64,000 bases of DNA from Pseudidiomarina piscicola (GCF_902806985.1 NZ_CADCXY010000003.1:124001-188000), one strand, 5' to 3'. Counted from the stretch's first letter, positions 54,117 through 63,620 are shown. Made by a program: numbers and translations. Notes: generated by a model not told the origin, from the letters alone.

Positions 54117-55584
54117 TGTTGCCGAGGTGGCAGCGCGTATTGCCCCTCGCCGTTTACCTTTCGGCTTTGCCAAAAGGTTCGGTGTGGTGGTCGCTGATGT
54201 GCACCACGAGGGCGAAGCCGACGCGCATTGCACTGTGCACTGCCGCGACGATGTTGAAGCCAAAGTATTGCTAGAAGTACGGCGTGCCCTCGGTATGCCA
54301 TTTACTGTGGTTGAGCATGCCGCCAGTGAATTCGAAGCTATTTTGACCCAGGCCTATCAGCGTGACTCGTCAGAGGCAAAACAATTAATGGAAGACATCG
54401 GCAACGAAAGTAATTTATTTTCCTTGGCCGATGAACTACCGCAAACTGAAGACTTGCTGGAAAGTGAAGACGACGCACCGATCATCAAACTGATCAATGC
54501 AATGCTGTCAGAGGCCATCAAAGAAGGTGCTTCTGATATCCATATCGAAACCTTCGAAAAAGAATTGCTGGTGCGGTTTCGTATCGACGGCGTGTTGCGC
54601 GAAGTCATTCGACCGAATCGTAAGTTAAGCTCGCTGTTAGTGTCGCGCATCAAAGTAATGGCGCAACTCGACATCGCCGAGAAACGGGTTCCCCAAGACG
54701 GCCGTATTAGTCTATTAATTGCCGGCCGCGCCGTCGACGTGCGGGTGTCGACCATGCCATCGAACCATGGCGAGCGCGTGGTATTGCGCTTATTAGATAA
54801 GAACAACGCCCGCTTGAATCTTGAGCAGCTTGGGATGACCGAAGCGAATCGCGCTATTTTTGCCGAGCTCATTAAAAAGCCCCATGGCATTATTTTGGTG
54901 ACAGGCCCCACGGGCTCCGGTAAATCGACCACCTTGTATGCCGGCTTAACGGATATTAACTCCAAAGACCGTAATATTTTAACCGTTGAAGACCCCATCG
55001 AATACGCCATCGAGGGTATTGGCCAGATGCAAGTTAACCCGCGCGTCGATATGACCTTTGCCCGTGGTTTACGAGCGATATTACGGCAAGACCCGGATGT
55101 GGTGATGGTGGGTGAGATCCGTGATGTGGAAACCGCACAAATTGCCGTACAAGCGTCCTTAACCGGGCACTTGGTACTCTCGACCCTGCACACCAACACA
55201 GCGGCCGGTGCCATCACTCGACTGGAAGACATGGGTGTCGAACCTTTCTTACTGAGCTCATCGTTGCTGGCCGTATTGTCGCAGCGTTTGGTGCGTACCT
55301 TGTGCGAAGAATGCAAACAGCCGGTGGCCGACGACAGTCAAGAATGTCGCGCTGTCGGCTGTGACACCTGTAACCACACCGGCTACCGCGGCCGAACTGG
55401 CATCCATGAATTATTGGTAGTGGATGAACCCATCCGTGAGTTAGTTCACAACGGCCATGGCGAGCAAGCCATTGAAAAGCATGTTCGGAAAACCACGCCG
55501 GGTATTCGACAAGACGGCATGGAAAAAGTCATGCAAGGCATCACCACACGTGAAGAAGTGTTGCGTGTGACGCGCGAGGAGTAG
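54103..55584 (+). CDS. gspE: Type II secretion ATPase GspE
   Basis: Cytoplasmic hexameric ATPase of 493 residues driving pseudopilus assembly. Walker A is [15 protein letters not shown]; the Asp and His boxes follow ([51 protein letters not shown]). A zinc-binding module with CEECK and CDTC pairs is near the C-terminus. The start overlaps gspD; a second in-frame ATG lies 6 bases further on. Confidence 0.97.
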   Translation: MAMTNVAEVAARIAPRRLPFGFAKRFGVVVADVHHEGEADAHCTVHCRDDVEAKVLLEVRRALGMPFTVVEHAASEFEAILTQAYQRDSSEAKQLMEDIGNESNLFSLADELPQTEDLLESEDDAPIIKLINAMLSEAIKEGASDIHIETFEKELLVRFRIDGVLREVIRPNRKLSSLLVSRIKVMAQLDIAEKRVPQDGRISLLIAGRAVDVRVSTMPSNHGERVVLRLLDKNNARLNLEQLGMTEANRAIFAELIKKPHGIILVTGPTGSGKSTTLYAGLTDINSKDRNILTVEDPIEYAIEGIGQMQVNPRVDMTFARGLRAILRQDPDVVMVGEIRDVETAQIAVQASLTGHLVLSTLHTNTAAGAITRLEDMGVEPFLLSSSLLAVLSQRLVRTLCEECKQPVADDSQECRAVGCDTCNHTGYRGRTGIHELLVVDEPIRELVHNGHGEQAIEKHVRKTTPGIRQDGMEKVMQGITTREEVLRVTREE

Positions 55585-55586
55585 TT

Positions 55587-56828
55587 ATGGGCGCGTTTTC
55601 TTATCATGCACTTGATGCCAACGGCCGCAAAAAAAATGGCGTACTTGAAGCCGATACCGAACGCCAAGTCAGGCAGTTGCTGCGTGATCAAGGTTTGTTG
55701 CCGGTTACCGTAGAAATCGCCGAGCAAACATCAAGCACCGCAGCGAGCGACAGCGGTCTCGCTGCCTGGTGGGCGCGCCGCAAAATTCGTAAAATTAGTG
55801 CCGCCGATCTGGCGTTGATCACCCGCCAGTTGGCGACGCTGGTCGCCGCCGCAATGCCCATCGAGCAAGCGCTGGTCGCAGTGGCCGAACAAACCGACAA
55901 ACCACGCTTACAAAAGCTCGTCATGGCCGTGCGCTCGCGGGTAGTCGAAGGATATTCGCTGGCCATCGCCATGGCTGATTATCCACATATTTTCGATAAG
56001 CTTTTTACCGCTATGGTTGCTGCCGGTGAGCGTTCAGGGCATCTCGATGAAGTCCTCAACCGCTTGGCCGACTATACCGAGCAGCGCAATCAGCTTAAAG
56101 GGCAACTGACCCAGGCGTTAGTGTACCCAGCGGTACTCACGTTTGTGGCGATTAGCGTCATTATCTTCCTGCTAGTGTCGGTGGTACCGCAAATTGTCGA
56201 GCAGTTTGGCAATATCGGCCAAGACCTGCCGTTCATCACCCGTGCCTTGCTGGCAGTGAGTGAGTTCTTACAATTTTTCGGCCCCTTTATTCTGGTGGCA
56301 CTGCTCGTGGCGTTAGTTATTGTCGGACAAATGCTGCGTAATGATAAGCGGCGCGATAAATTTCATGCTTGGCAACTGAAACTGCCGCTTATTGGCGGTG
56401 TCATAAAAGGCGTTAACACGGCACGCTTTGCGCGAACCTTGAGTATTCTCACGGCCTCGGCGGTGCCTTTACTCGAAGGCCTACAAATAACCGGGCGGGT
56501 ACTTAGTAACCGGGCCATGCAAATTGCTGTGAACGATGCCGCCGATCGGGTTCGCGAGGGCTCATCGCTGCGCGCGGCGCTGCAACAAACCAAGCTGTTT
56601 CCGCCCATGATGCTGCACATGATTGCCGCAGGCGAGAAGTCGGGAGAGCTCGAACAAATGTTGGGCCGTGCCGCCGACAACCAAGATCGTGATTTTGAAA
56701 GCACCATGAACGTGGCGCTTAAAATATTTGAACCGGCGCTAATCATTGTGATGGCGGCTGTGGTACTCGTTATTGTGATGGCGATTATCCAGCCGATCTT
56801 GCAATTGAATCAGGCGGTAGGACTGTAA
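55587..56828 (+). CDS. gspF: Type II secretion inner-membrane platform protein GspF
   Basis: Polytopic membrane protein of 413 residues with three transmembrane helices (around 180, 228 and 385) and two homologous cytoplasmic domains. The motif ITRQLATLVAAAMPIEQAL in the first domain is mirrored by FARTLSILTASAVPLLEGL in the second. It anchors the GspE-GspL motor. It starts 2 bases after gspE. Confidence 0.97.
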   Translation: MGAFSYHALDANGRKKNGVLEADTERQVRQLLRDQGLLPVTVEIAEQTSSTAASDSGLAAWWARRKIRKISAADLALITRQLATLVAAAMPIEQALVAVAEQTDKPRLQKLVMAVRSRVVEGYSLAIAMADYPHIFDKLFTAMVAAGERSGHLDEVLNRLADYTEQRNQLKGQLTQALVYPAVLTFVAISVIIFLLVSVVPQIVEQFGNIGQDLPFITRALLAVSEFLQFFGPFILVALLVALVIVGQMLRNDKRRDKFHAWQLKLPLIGGVIKGVNTARFARTLSILTASAVPLLEGLQITGRVLSNRAMQIAVNDAADRVREGSSLRAALQQTKLFPPMMLHMIAAGEKSGELEQMLGRAADNQDRDFESTMNVALKIFEPALIIVMAAVVLVIVMAIIQPILQLNQAVGL

Positions 56829-56840
56829 TCTGGAGGAAGT

Positions 56841-57263
56841 ATGAGTAAAGCAAAAGGGTTCTCACTGATTGAAGTGATGGTGGTGATTGTGATTCTGGGC
56901 CTGTTGGCAACCATGATTTTGCCTAACGTGTTGGGCTCTGCCGAGCAAGCCAACCGGCAAAAAGTGAAGTCCGACATTGTCGCCTTGGAAAATGCGTTGT
57001 CGCAGTACAAGCTCGACAACGGCATGTTCCCCACCACTGAGCAGGGTCTTGAAGCCTTATTGACCGCGCCGAACATGGAGCCGACGCCACGTAACTACCG
57101 TCGCGGTGGCTATATTCAGCGTTTGCCCCAAGACCCTTATGGCTCTGACTATTTATTGTTGAGCCCGGGTGAATACAGCGACATCGATATTTTCTCGGCG
57201 GGCGAAGACCGTCAACCAGGCACCGACGATGACATCGGCAACTGGAACCTTGAACAGAATTAA
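56841..57263 (+). CDS. gspG: Major pseudopilin GspG
   Basis: Pseudopilin of 140 residues. The prepilin leader is MSKAKG, cut before FSLIEVMVVIVILGLLA, with the conserved Glu five residues into the mature protein. The C-terminal region GEDRQPGTDDDIGNWN carries the calcium-binding acidic loop of GspG. GGAGGAAGT before the ATG is a strong ribosome site, fitting its role as the most abundant pseudopilin. Cleavage needs the PilD/GspO peptidase, which is not encoded in the operon. Confidence 0.98.
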   Translation: MSKAKGFSLIEVMVVIVILGLLATMILPNVLGSAEQANRQKVKSDIVALENALSQYKLDNGMFPTTEQGLEALLTAPNMEPTPRNYRRGGYIQRLPQDPYGSDYLLLSPGEYSDIDIFSAGEDRQPGTDDDIGNWNLEQN

Positions 57264-57813
57264 GGCAGGGTTCACCCTTGTCGAGATCATGGTGACCATA
57301 GCTATCATCGGCGTATTGGCGATGACAGTCAGCTTTGTGATCCCAGACGAACGCGACGACCAAATCGACAGAGCCGCGGAAGAACTTTATCAGCGGCTCA
57401 ACTATGCCCAAGAATATGCCTTGGTGCGCCATGCAATTTTGGGCTTACGCCTGACTCCCGACGGCTATCATTTCGTGCAATGGCGCGAGCAACAATGGCA
57501 GCCGATTGAGCGCCGCGGCCTGCAACAACAAGACTGGCCCGAAGGCTTGGTGTGGGACCTCGACAGTGAAACCGAAGACTTATTAGGCCAGGATGAAGAC
57601 GCCGTAGCATCGTTTTTCGCCCCTAAAGAAGAGGCATCGAAGGATGCTAGCGAGACGCAACAAGCGATGCCCCAGTTATGGATTTTAGGCAGTGGCGATA
57701 TCTCGGTATTCACGCTTACGCTCGGCTCCATGGACGTATTTAGCCCGAACAGTTGGACTCTGGCCAGTGCTGATGGCTATCAAGTGACCTTGCAAGCGAC
57801 GGACCAGCCATGA
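57229..57813 (+). CDS. gspH: Minor pseudopilin GspH
   Basis: Minor pseudopilin with cleavage site KAG/FTLVEIMVTIAIIGVLA. The start is uncertain: an ATG at 57229 overlaps gspG by 35 bases and gives a 14-residue leader, while TTG at 57250 would give the short leader MNRIKAG that is more typical. The globular domain contains an acidic stretch around residues 110-140 (ETEDLLGQDEDAV, then KEEASKDASE) that looks like an insertion relative to E. coli GspH. It sits in the conserved G-H-I-J-K order. Confidence 0.88.
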   Translation: MTSATGTLNRIKAGFTLVEIMVTIAIIGVLAMTVSFVIPDERDDQIDRAAEELYQRLNYAQEYALVRHAILGLRLTPDGYHFVQWREQQWQPIERRGLQQQDWPEGLVWDLDSETEDLLGQDEDAVASFFAPKEEASKDASETQQAMPQLWILGSGDISVFTLTLGSMDVFSPNSWTLASADGYQVTLQATDQP

Positions 57814-58172
57814 CGCACCAACGCGCATTTACCTTGGTTGAAGTGATGGCGGCACTGGCGATTTTCGCGATGGCCGCCTTAGCAGGCGTGGCCGCCGCCA
57901 CTAATCATTTGAATGATCTTAGCTACATGCAAGAGCGCACGTTGGCGCGGTACGCCGCCGGCAACGCCTTGGCGCGTTTGTCGTTAAGCGATGAACCACA
58001 AAAACTGACCAAAGGGGTCGAAACCGTCGGCGATCAACAATGGCACTGGCAAGCCAGTTTTACTGAGACCGTGACCGAGGCGGTGCTCTACGTAGAAGTA
58101 ACCGTGCGCCCTGAGGCGAACAGCGAAGCCAGTAGTTATGTGCTGGGCCGGTACCTTGAGGTGCAGCCATGA
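57810..58172 (+). CDS. gspI: Minor pseudopilin GspI
   Basis: Minor pseudopilin of 120 residues that starts the I-J-K tip complex. The leader is MTHQRA and the mature N-terminus FTLVEVMAALAIFAMAALAG. The residue before the cut is Ala rather than the usual Gly; this is tolerated by prepilin peptidases but less common. It overlaps gspH and gspJ by 4 bases each. Confidence 0.93.
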   Translation: MTHQRAFTLVEVMAALAIFAMAALAGVAAATNHLNDLSYMQERTLARYAAGNALARLSLSDEPQKLTKGVETVGDQQWHWQASFTETVTEAVLYVEVTVRPEANSEASSYVLGRYLEVQP

Positions 58173-58768
58173 GGCATCAGGCCCCGAAAAACGCGCGCGG
58201 CTTCACGCTCGTAGAGGTGCTAGTGGCCATTGTGGTGTTTGCCATTATTGGCTTGGCCAGTGCCGCCGTGGTCAACACCATGATGCGCACAAGCGAACAA
58301 AGCAGTGAAGCGCGAACGCAGCTCGAAGAACTTCAGCAAGCGATGTTTTTACTCGAGCAAGACCTGCGTCAAGCAGTGTCACGTCGCACCCCCGAGGGCG
58401 ATTACTACGTGCGAGCGGGTTGGTTTAACCCGGGCAATTTGCTGCCGCGAAGTGAATTACAACCGGTGCGTTATCGTATCGATCGCGATCAGAACTTGGT
58501 ACGGCAACACTACACCTATGTTGACATGAGTCGCAGTCAAGAGCCGACGGAACGGGTTATTTTGCGGGGCGTCACCGAGTTTAATGTCGAGCCCATTATC
58601 AAGGGAGAAACCGATAATGCCCGCGGACGCTTGGCCGATGAAGCCGACGACAGTGATTCAATGGCGATTCCCGATGGCCTTGAAGTGACCTTGCAGACCG
58701 AGCGCTGGGGCACCATTGTGCGGATCTTTGTACTCAACGGAGGCGACTTCAGTGAACCCGAAGCCTAA
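58169..58768 (+). CDS. gspJ: Minor pseudopilin GspJ
   Basis: Minor pseudopilin of 199 residues with leader MRHQAPKNARG and mature start FTLVEVLVAIVVFAIIGLAS. The globular part contains the GspJ-like LLEQDLRQAVSR and YVRAGWFNPGNLLPRSELQP segments. It overlaps gspI by 4 bases and gspK by 17. Confidence 0.94.
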   Translation: MRHQAPKNARGFTLVEVLVAIVVFAIIGLASAAVVNTMMRTSEQSSEARTQLEELQQAMFLLEQDLRQAVSRRTPEGDYYVRAGWFNPGNLLPRSELQPVRYRIDRDQNLVRQHYTYVDMSRSQEPTERVILRGVTEFNVEPIIKGETDNARGRLADEADDSDSMAIPDGLEVTLQTERWGTIVRIFVLNGGDFSEPEA

Positions 58769-59840
58769 GTTGAGCCAGCTGCCGAATTACCGCCCACAAC
58801 GCCAGCAAGGTGTGGCCTTGATCATGGTGCTGTTGGTGGTTGCCCTGGTAACGGTGTTGGCAGTGCAACTGAACGAAAAATTACAAATGAACGTGGTGCG
58901 CACCATGAACTACCAGCAGACCGAGCAGGCTTATTGGTATATGTTGAGTGCCGAAGAAATAGCGCGCAACTTGTTGCAAGTGCAGCTCAAAGACAGCGAT
59001 GGGGTGGTTCACCAAGATCAAATTTGGCACCAACAAAGCGAAGAAGAGCGGGTGTATCCGATTGAAGGTGGTGGTTTAGTACGTGTCGACATCAAAGACC
59101 TGTATGGTTGTTTTAACTTGAACGCACTAAAAGGTGCCGGTTTAACCAACGAACAATTGGCGCGGCGTAAAGTGCAAATGCGTATGCTGTTATTGGCTGC
59201 GGTACCCGATATGCAAGCCTATACCGCCGATACCATTGTCGAAAGCTTGGCCGACTGGCTGGACAAAGACGACCGCCTCAACAGCAGTTATGGTGCCGAA
59301 AGTGCCGATTATGAAAGCTTGGAGGTGCCTTATCAGGCGGCCAACGACTATTTTGTGCATGAAAGCGAGCTACGTTTGGTACGGGGCGTTACGCAGCCCA
59401 TCTATCAAGCCTTAAAGCCCTTTGTCTGCGTGGTACCGAACACCAATAAGCTACGTATTAACTTTAATACCGTGGCCGCCGAGCATGGCGAACTGTTGCA
59501 TGCGATAAGTTTAGGCGGGCTAACCACCGACGCTGGCAATTCGGCGATTAGCCAGCGCCCCGACGAAGGCTACGAACGTGTCGAAGACGTGCTGAACAAT
59601 TCCATCGTGCAGCAAGCCAGTCAGCAAGCGATTCGACCTGACTTTGGTGGGGTGCCAAAGGCCAATGGCGTGACGGCTGAAAACATTGGTGGAATGTTTG
59701 ACGACCTGGTCGTAAAGAGTAATTATTTTGAATTGGATACCCATGTTAGCGTCGGCGATATGGTGCTGCGCGGACAAAGCAAACTCTACATCAGTGACGA
59801 AGAAACCGTCGTGCTGATGCGTGGGTTAGGAGAACCTTAA
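58752..59840 (+). CDS. gspK: Minor pseudopilin GspK
   Basis: Large minor pseudopilin of 362 residues capping the pseudopilus. I place the start at GTG 58752 because GGAGG lies 8 bases upstream, inside gspJ; an ATG at 58716 has no such support. The leader ends RQQG and the mature helix is VALIMVLLVVALVTVLAVQL, lacking the Glu-5 of other pseudopilins as is normal for GspK. The DLYGCFNLNAL motif and NFNTVAAE segment are family marks. Its stop shares one base with gspL. Confidence 0.92.
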   Translation: MNPKPKLSQLPNYRPQRQQGVALIMVLLVVALVTVLAVQLNEKLQMNVVRTMNYQQTEQAYWYMLSAEEIARNLLQVQLKDSDGVVHQDQIWHQQSEEERVYPIEGGGLVRVDIKDLYGCFNLNALKGAGLTNEQLARRKVQMRMLLLAAVPDMQAYTADTIVESLADWLDKDDRLNSSYGAESADYESLEVPYQAANDYFVHESELRLVRGVTQPIYQALKPFVCVVPNTNKLRINFNTVAAEHGELLHAISLGGLTTDAGNSAISQRPDEGYERVEDVLNNSIVQQASQQAIRPDFGGVPKANGVTAENIGGMFDDLVVKSNYFELDTHVSVGDMVLRGQSKLYISDEETVVLMRGLGEP

Positions 59841-60979
59841 TGGAACAGCTTTATATTCATTTGGCCCAGCCAATGCAATGGCTGATTTGGCATCCGGGGC
59901 AGGGTGAAGTGATTGCCAGCGGTGAGCTACGCAACTTGGAACAGTTGTCGCAACTGCAAGAACAGGCGCAGCGCTGCGTGGTGACCGCCTTCGTACCGGG
60001 CCAAGATGTGATTTTGACCGAAGTACGTTTGCCAAGCGGTTCGCAACGGCTGTTACCTCAGTTGATACCCAATGCGCTGGAGGACGAACTCGCCAGTGAT
60101 ATCGACCAACTGCACTTTGCTTGGCCTGCGAATGCCAAGCCCGCCGGTGTCGAGCAACCGATACCCGTAACGGTGGTGGAACGCCAGCGTATGCAACTAT
60201 GGCTCGATGCTTTGGCGCAGGCCGGTATTGAATGCGATGCCATTTACCCCGATTATTTTATGTTGCCGGTGACCGAAGCTGGCTGCCAATTGCAACTGGG
60301 CGCAAGTATTCTGGTGCGTGAGGCGACGTGGCAGGCATACAGTGTCGACCAACCGCCCGTAGTGCAAAGCAATGCGGAAGACATCACCGCAAATTATGAA
60401 ATGCCGTTACAGGTCGCCACCTTAGGCCACGCCGCGGCGAGTATTAACTTGCGGCAGGGCGACTATCGCGTGCTTCGTAAGCGCAGTACGCATCAAGTGC
60501 AACTGCCATGGCGACCCGTGGGTATCGCTGCGGCGCTGGCGTTGGTGGCGGTATTTGCCCAACAGCTGATGACCTATGTGCAGCTAGGTCACGACAATGA
60601 AGCACTGACCCAAGCCATTAACGACACTTACTTAACAGCTTTTCCCAATGAAACCCGTATCGTTAATGTGCGTAGCCAGTTGCGTCAACATTTAACTGAG
60701 GTCGGCAGCGGTTCAAGCCAAGAGGCCGCGGTTGCCGGGCCTGGTTTGGCCGTCATGGCGGAATTAGAACCAGCGTTTCGAGCAACGCCACAATTGCAGG
60801 TAGAGTTAATGCGCTACAGTAGCCAAAAGCTAACGCTGCAAGTGAATGCCGACAATTTCGATACACTGCAGCGCTTTCAGCAAGTTGCTGGCGAAGCCGG
60901 TTTAGCAGTGACCCAAGGCCAAGTCACCAATAAAGATGGTGTGGTGACAGCTAACTACGAAGTGGCGAAGGAGAGTTAA
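59840..60979 (+). CDS. gspL: Type II secretion protein GspL
   Basis: Inner-membrane protein of 379 residues that binds GspE through its N-terminal actin-like cytoplasmic domain (about 1-215). One transmembrane helix (about 225-245, VGIAAALALVAVFAQQLM) leads to a ferredoxin-like periplasmic domain (LQVELMRYSSQKLTLQVNA). TAATG links it to gspK. Confidence 0.93.
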   Translation: MEQLYIHLAQPMQWLIWHPGQGEVIASGELRNLEQLSQLQEQAQRCVVTAFVPGQDVILTEVRLPSGSQRLLPQLIPNALEDELASDIDQLHFAWPANAKPAGVEQPIPVTVVERQRMQLWLDALAQAGIECDAIYPDYFMLPVTEAGCQLQLGASILVREATWQAYSVDQPPVVQSNAEDITANYEMPLQVATLGHAAASINLRQGDYRVLRKRSTHQVQLPWRPVGIAAALALVAVFAQQLMTYVQLGHDNEALTQAINDTYLTAFPNETRIVNVRSQLRQHLTEVGSGSSQEAAVAGPGLAVMAELEPAFRATPQLQVELMRYSSQKLTLQVNADNFDTLQRFQQVAGEAGLAVTQGQVTNKDGVVTANYEVAKES

Positions 60980-60982
60980 CCG

Positions 60983-61495
60983 ATGCTTTTGCAACAGTTC
61001 CAAACCCGTTGGCAACAGCTGAATAGCCGCGAGCGCCTGTTAGTGAGTCTTGCGGGTATTGTGGTGGCTATTAGTGTGGTTTATTTTTTGCTGTGGCAAC
61101 CGTTGCAAAACGGTATCGCGCAGCGTCAGCTACAACGCGATGCACAGCTTGAAACCTTAAGCTGGGTGCGTGAAAACACCGGCCGCTATTTGGCACAAAA
61201 ACAGCAATCCGCACCAAGTCAAAATACGACCGCACCGCGTCGAGCGAAGCAACTGGGCGATATCCCACGTTTGATTACCGAGTTTGCGGGCGATCAGAAG
61301 CTTGATGTGGGGCGCATGAGCCCTGAAGGTGAGAGTCTGGTGGTGGTGCTCAGCGATGTGCCATTTACCCAGGTGCTAGCCTTTTTAGATGCACTGCAAG
61401 CGGAAAGCGGCTTAGTTATCGAGCAATTAGACATTACCCGCGGCAATAAACCAGGCTACGTGCACGTCCGCCGGCTGAAGGTCGGCTTGGCATGA
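60983..61495 (+). CDS. gspM: Type II secretion protein GspM
   Basis: Small inner-membrane protein of 170 residues that pairs with GspL. A transmembrane helix lies at about 19-37 (LLVSLAGIVVAISVVYFLLW), preceded by the usual WQQLNSRERLL. The periplasmic part has a ferredoxin-like fold pattern (ESLVVVLSDVPFTQVLAFLD). It starts 3 bases after gspL and overlaps gspN by 4. Confidence 0.93.
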   Translation: MLLQQFQTRWQQLNSRERLLVSLAGIVVAISVVYFLLWQPLQNGIAQRQLQRDAQLETLSWVRENTGRYLAQKQQSAPSQNTTAPRRAKQLGDIPRLITEFAGDQKLDVGRMSPEGESLVVVLSDVPFTQVLAFLDALQAESGLVIEQLDITRGNKPGYVHVRRLKVGLA

Positions 61496-62262
61496 GTTGG
61501 CGTTGGTTACTGTGGTTACTGCCTATTTATGTTGTTGCACTTATCGTGTTTGCGCCGGCGCGGCTAGTGCTATGGTTTATTCCTGACGCAGCACCCGTTG
61601 AGCTCTCGGCGGTACAAGGAAGCCTTTGGCAAGGGCAGAGCGATCTGAGCTATCAAAACAACGGTCAAACCCTCAATTTTTATGAAGTAAGTTGGCAGTT
61701 GGCGCCTTGGCAATTACTTAGCGGTCAAGTGATGCTCGACGTGCAGCTACCTGCGCGCAATGTGACCGCCGGTTCCGCCCAATTACAACTTGGCTTTGAC
61801 GGTGCGGTGCAGCTCAATGCTGAGCTTGGCGGCACTATTCAGCAGGCCATAAGCAGCTACCAACTGCCGGTTCCGGTCACTGTGGATGGTCGCTGGTCGT
61901 TACAGCTAACTGATTACCAACTGGCTGATCTTAGCAGTAGCCAATGGTGTAATCAGTTGCAGGGTACACTGACAACGCGCGGCACAGCACTGCGACTTAA
62001 TCAGCAGTGGACCGAACTAGGTCCATTTCAAACCGAGCTAAGTTGTTCAGCAAAAAATGAAATTGTTGCTACTATGAAAAATGACAATACGGTAGGTTTA
62101 AGTTTCACCTCCGTTTTAGCCGGCAATCGACAAGTTCCCAAACTCGAGGTGCAAGGGCGGGTCGAACCCACCGCAAAAACGCCGCGCGCGATTGCCGATA
62201 TGTTAGTGTTTATGGGAAAGCCTGATTCTAGCGGTGCTTACCCGTTCAGGTTTAAACTTTAA
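61492..62262 (+). CDS. gspN: Type II secretion protein GspN
   Basis: Accessory inner-membrane protein of 256 residues with one N-terminal transmembrane helix (LLWLLPIYVVALIVFAPARL) and a periplasmic beta-rich domain (GSLWQGQSDLSYQNNGQTLN). GspN occurs only in some type II systems and its role is unclear. It closes the gspC-N run; no gspO follows, so the prepilin peptidase must be supplied by pilD elsewhere. Confidence 0.9.
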   Translation: MSWRWLLWLLPIYVVALIVFAPARLVLWFIPDAAPVELSAVQGSLWQGQSDLSYQNNGQTLNFYEVSWQLAPWQLLSGQVMLDVQLPARNVTAGSAQLQLGFDGAVQLNAELGGTIQQAISSYQLPVPVTVDGRWSLQLTDYQLADLSSSQWCNQLQGTLTTRGTALRLNQQWTELGPFQTELSCSAKNEIVATMKNDNTVGLSFTSVLAGNRQVPKLEVQGRVEPTAKTPRAIADMLVFMGKPDSSGAYPFRFKL

Positions 62263-62298
62263 ATCCAGTTTTTAGTTAGAGCACAAGGAGCACACTAA

Positions 62299-63126
62299 AT
62301 GGATCAAATTATAAGTTGGTTCGCCGACAACCAAGACCTTATCGTGAGTTACGTAATTAAGTTTGTGGTTGCCATACTTATTCTGATTGTTGGTCGTATG
62401 GTCGCCAACAGCGCCGCCAAGTTTCTTGGCCGCGGCATGACACGTAAAGGCGTAGATGGCGCCGTTATCAGTTTTCTAAGTGCCATCGTCAAGAGCGTGA
62501 TCTTTATCGCCGCAATTTTGATGGCGTTGTCGCAGGTGGGCGTGCAAACCACGTCGTTTATTGCCATTTTAGGTGCCGCCGGTTTAGCCATTGGTTTATC
62601 GCTACAAGGCTCTTTGGCAAATATGGCCTCAGGTGTTCTTATTATTACCTTCCGTCCGTTCCGTGCTGGTGAGTACGTTGAGGCCGGCGGCGTTTCTGGA
62701 ACCGTGCAAGAAGTAAATATTTTCCAAACGATCTTGAAAACGCCCGACAATAAGGTTGTATTTGTACCTAATGCGCAAATTACTGGGCAACCCATCACCA
62801 ATTACAGCCGCGAAGCAACACGTCGGGTTGATTTGTTGATTGGCGTTTCTTATGACGCAGATTTAAAGAAAACCAAAGAAGTCTTGGAGTCTGTACTTAA
62901 AGCCGACGAACGCTTATTGAAAGATCCTGCATGGAACATTCAGGTGAACGCTTTAAATGACTCGTCTGTGGACTTTATTGTGCGCCCTTGGGTGAATGCT
63001 GCCGATTACTGGCCGGTGTACTGGGATCTTATGCGCGAAATCAAAATTGCACTTGATGAGCATGACATTGGTATTCCATACCCACAAATGGATGTACATT
63101 TACATAAACAGACTTCACAGAATTAG
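62299..63126 (+). CDS. mscS: Small-conductance mechanosensitive channel MscS
   Basis: Channel protein of 275 residues that vents solutes under osmotic downshock. Three transmembrane helices (about 14-36, 60-82 and 90-110) precede the beta domain. The pore helix AAGLAIGLSLQGSLANMASG matches the E. coli MscS TM3 pattern of alternating Gly and Ala. VPNAQITGQPITNYS is the conserved beta-domain segment. GGAG lies before the ATG. It follows gspN by 36 bases but is probably functionally separate. Confidence 0.95.
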   Translation: MDQIISWFADNQDLIVSYVIKFVVAILILIVGRMVANSAAKFLGRGMTRKGVDGAVISFLSAIVKSVIFIAAILMALSQVGVQTTSFIAILGAAGLAIGLSLQGSLANMASGVLIITFRPFRAGEYVEAGGVSGTVQEVNIFQTILKTPDNKVVFVPNAQITGQPITNYSREATRRVDLLIGVSYDADLKKTKEVLESVLKADERLLKDPAWNIQVNALNDSSVDFIVRPWVNAADYWPVYWDLMREIKIALDEHDIGIPYPQMDVHLHKQTSQN

Positions 63127-63205
63127 AACAAGGTGCTAATCTTTAAGGTGATCTTGATGAAACTCAAGAGATTGGCCAATCTAAGCACATAGAGGTGTAT
63201 AAATT

Positions 63206-63520
63206 ATGATTAAACGTACCGCATTAGCTGCGGCAATCAGTTTGGTGTTAGCACCAGCTGCCTTTGCCCAGACAGGTGCTTCGAGCGCGAATGGCGACAG
63301 TGATGGTGGTGGTATCATCACTAAAGGCACTGTTGCTGCAGCTGGTGTTGTGGCATTAACCATTGCTGCGACACTAGACCACGACGATTCAGACGTTACT
63401 CCACCGCCGGAGCCAGAGCCTGAGCCGGAACCAGAGCCAGAACCTGAGCCGGAACCAGAGCCTGAGCCACCAGTGACCACAACAACGGCGCCAGTGGTAA
63501 CAACAACGACGGGTAACTAA
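63206..63520 (+). CDS. Small exported protein with Glu-Pro repeat (YjbE-like)
   Basis: Protein of 104 residues. A signal peptide (MIKRTALAAAISLVLAPAAF, cleavage near AFA-QT) is followed by a Gly/Ser stretch and a moderately hydrophobic segment (TVAAAGVVALTIAATL). Ten consecutive Glu-Pro pairs (63410-63469) come next, then a Thr-rich tail. Layout, size and position before a YjbF-like lipoprotein gene recall E. coli YjbE, the first gene of the yjbEFGH exopolysaccharide operon. The Glu-Pro stretch should form an extended rod, as in TonB. The assignment is by context, since such low-complexity proteins align poorly. AGAGG lies before the ATG. Confidence 0.65.
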   Translation: MIKRTALAAAISLVLAPAAFAQTGASSANGDSDGGGIITKGTVAAAGVVALTIAATLDHDDSDVTPPPEPEPEPEPEPEPEPEPEPEPPVTTTTAPVVTTTTGN

Positions 63521-63539
63521 AAACACGTCGATGACTATG

Positions 63540-63573
63540 AAAATACCGCAGGTGCGCACTGCGGTATTTTTTT
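63540..63573 (+). terminator. Intrinsic terminator between the YjbE-like and YjbF-like genes
   Basis: AAATACCGCA (63541-63550) pairs with TGCGGTATTT (63560-63569), and the T run continues to 63573. Lying inside the presumed operon, it would allow the first gene to be expressed more than the rest. Confidence 0.9.
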
Positions 63574-63620
63574 TAGGTGGCCCTGAAACTCAAGCAACCA
63601 ACCAGAAAGCGAACTTTCGT

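Noticed and set aside
54357..55316. 319-codon open frame opposite gspE
   Set aside because: It is a shadow of conserved GspE coding sequence, with no start signal or recognisable domain.
63181..63480. Gly-Ser repeat protein on the minus strand
   Set aside because: It is the antisense reading of the Glu-Pro repeat; the plus-strand frame has a signal peptide, ribosome site and a following terminator.
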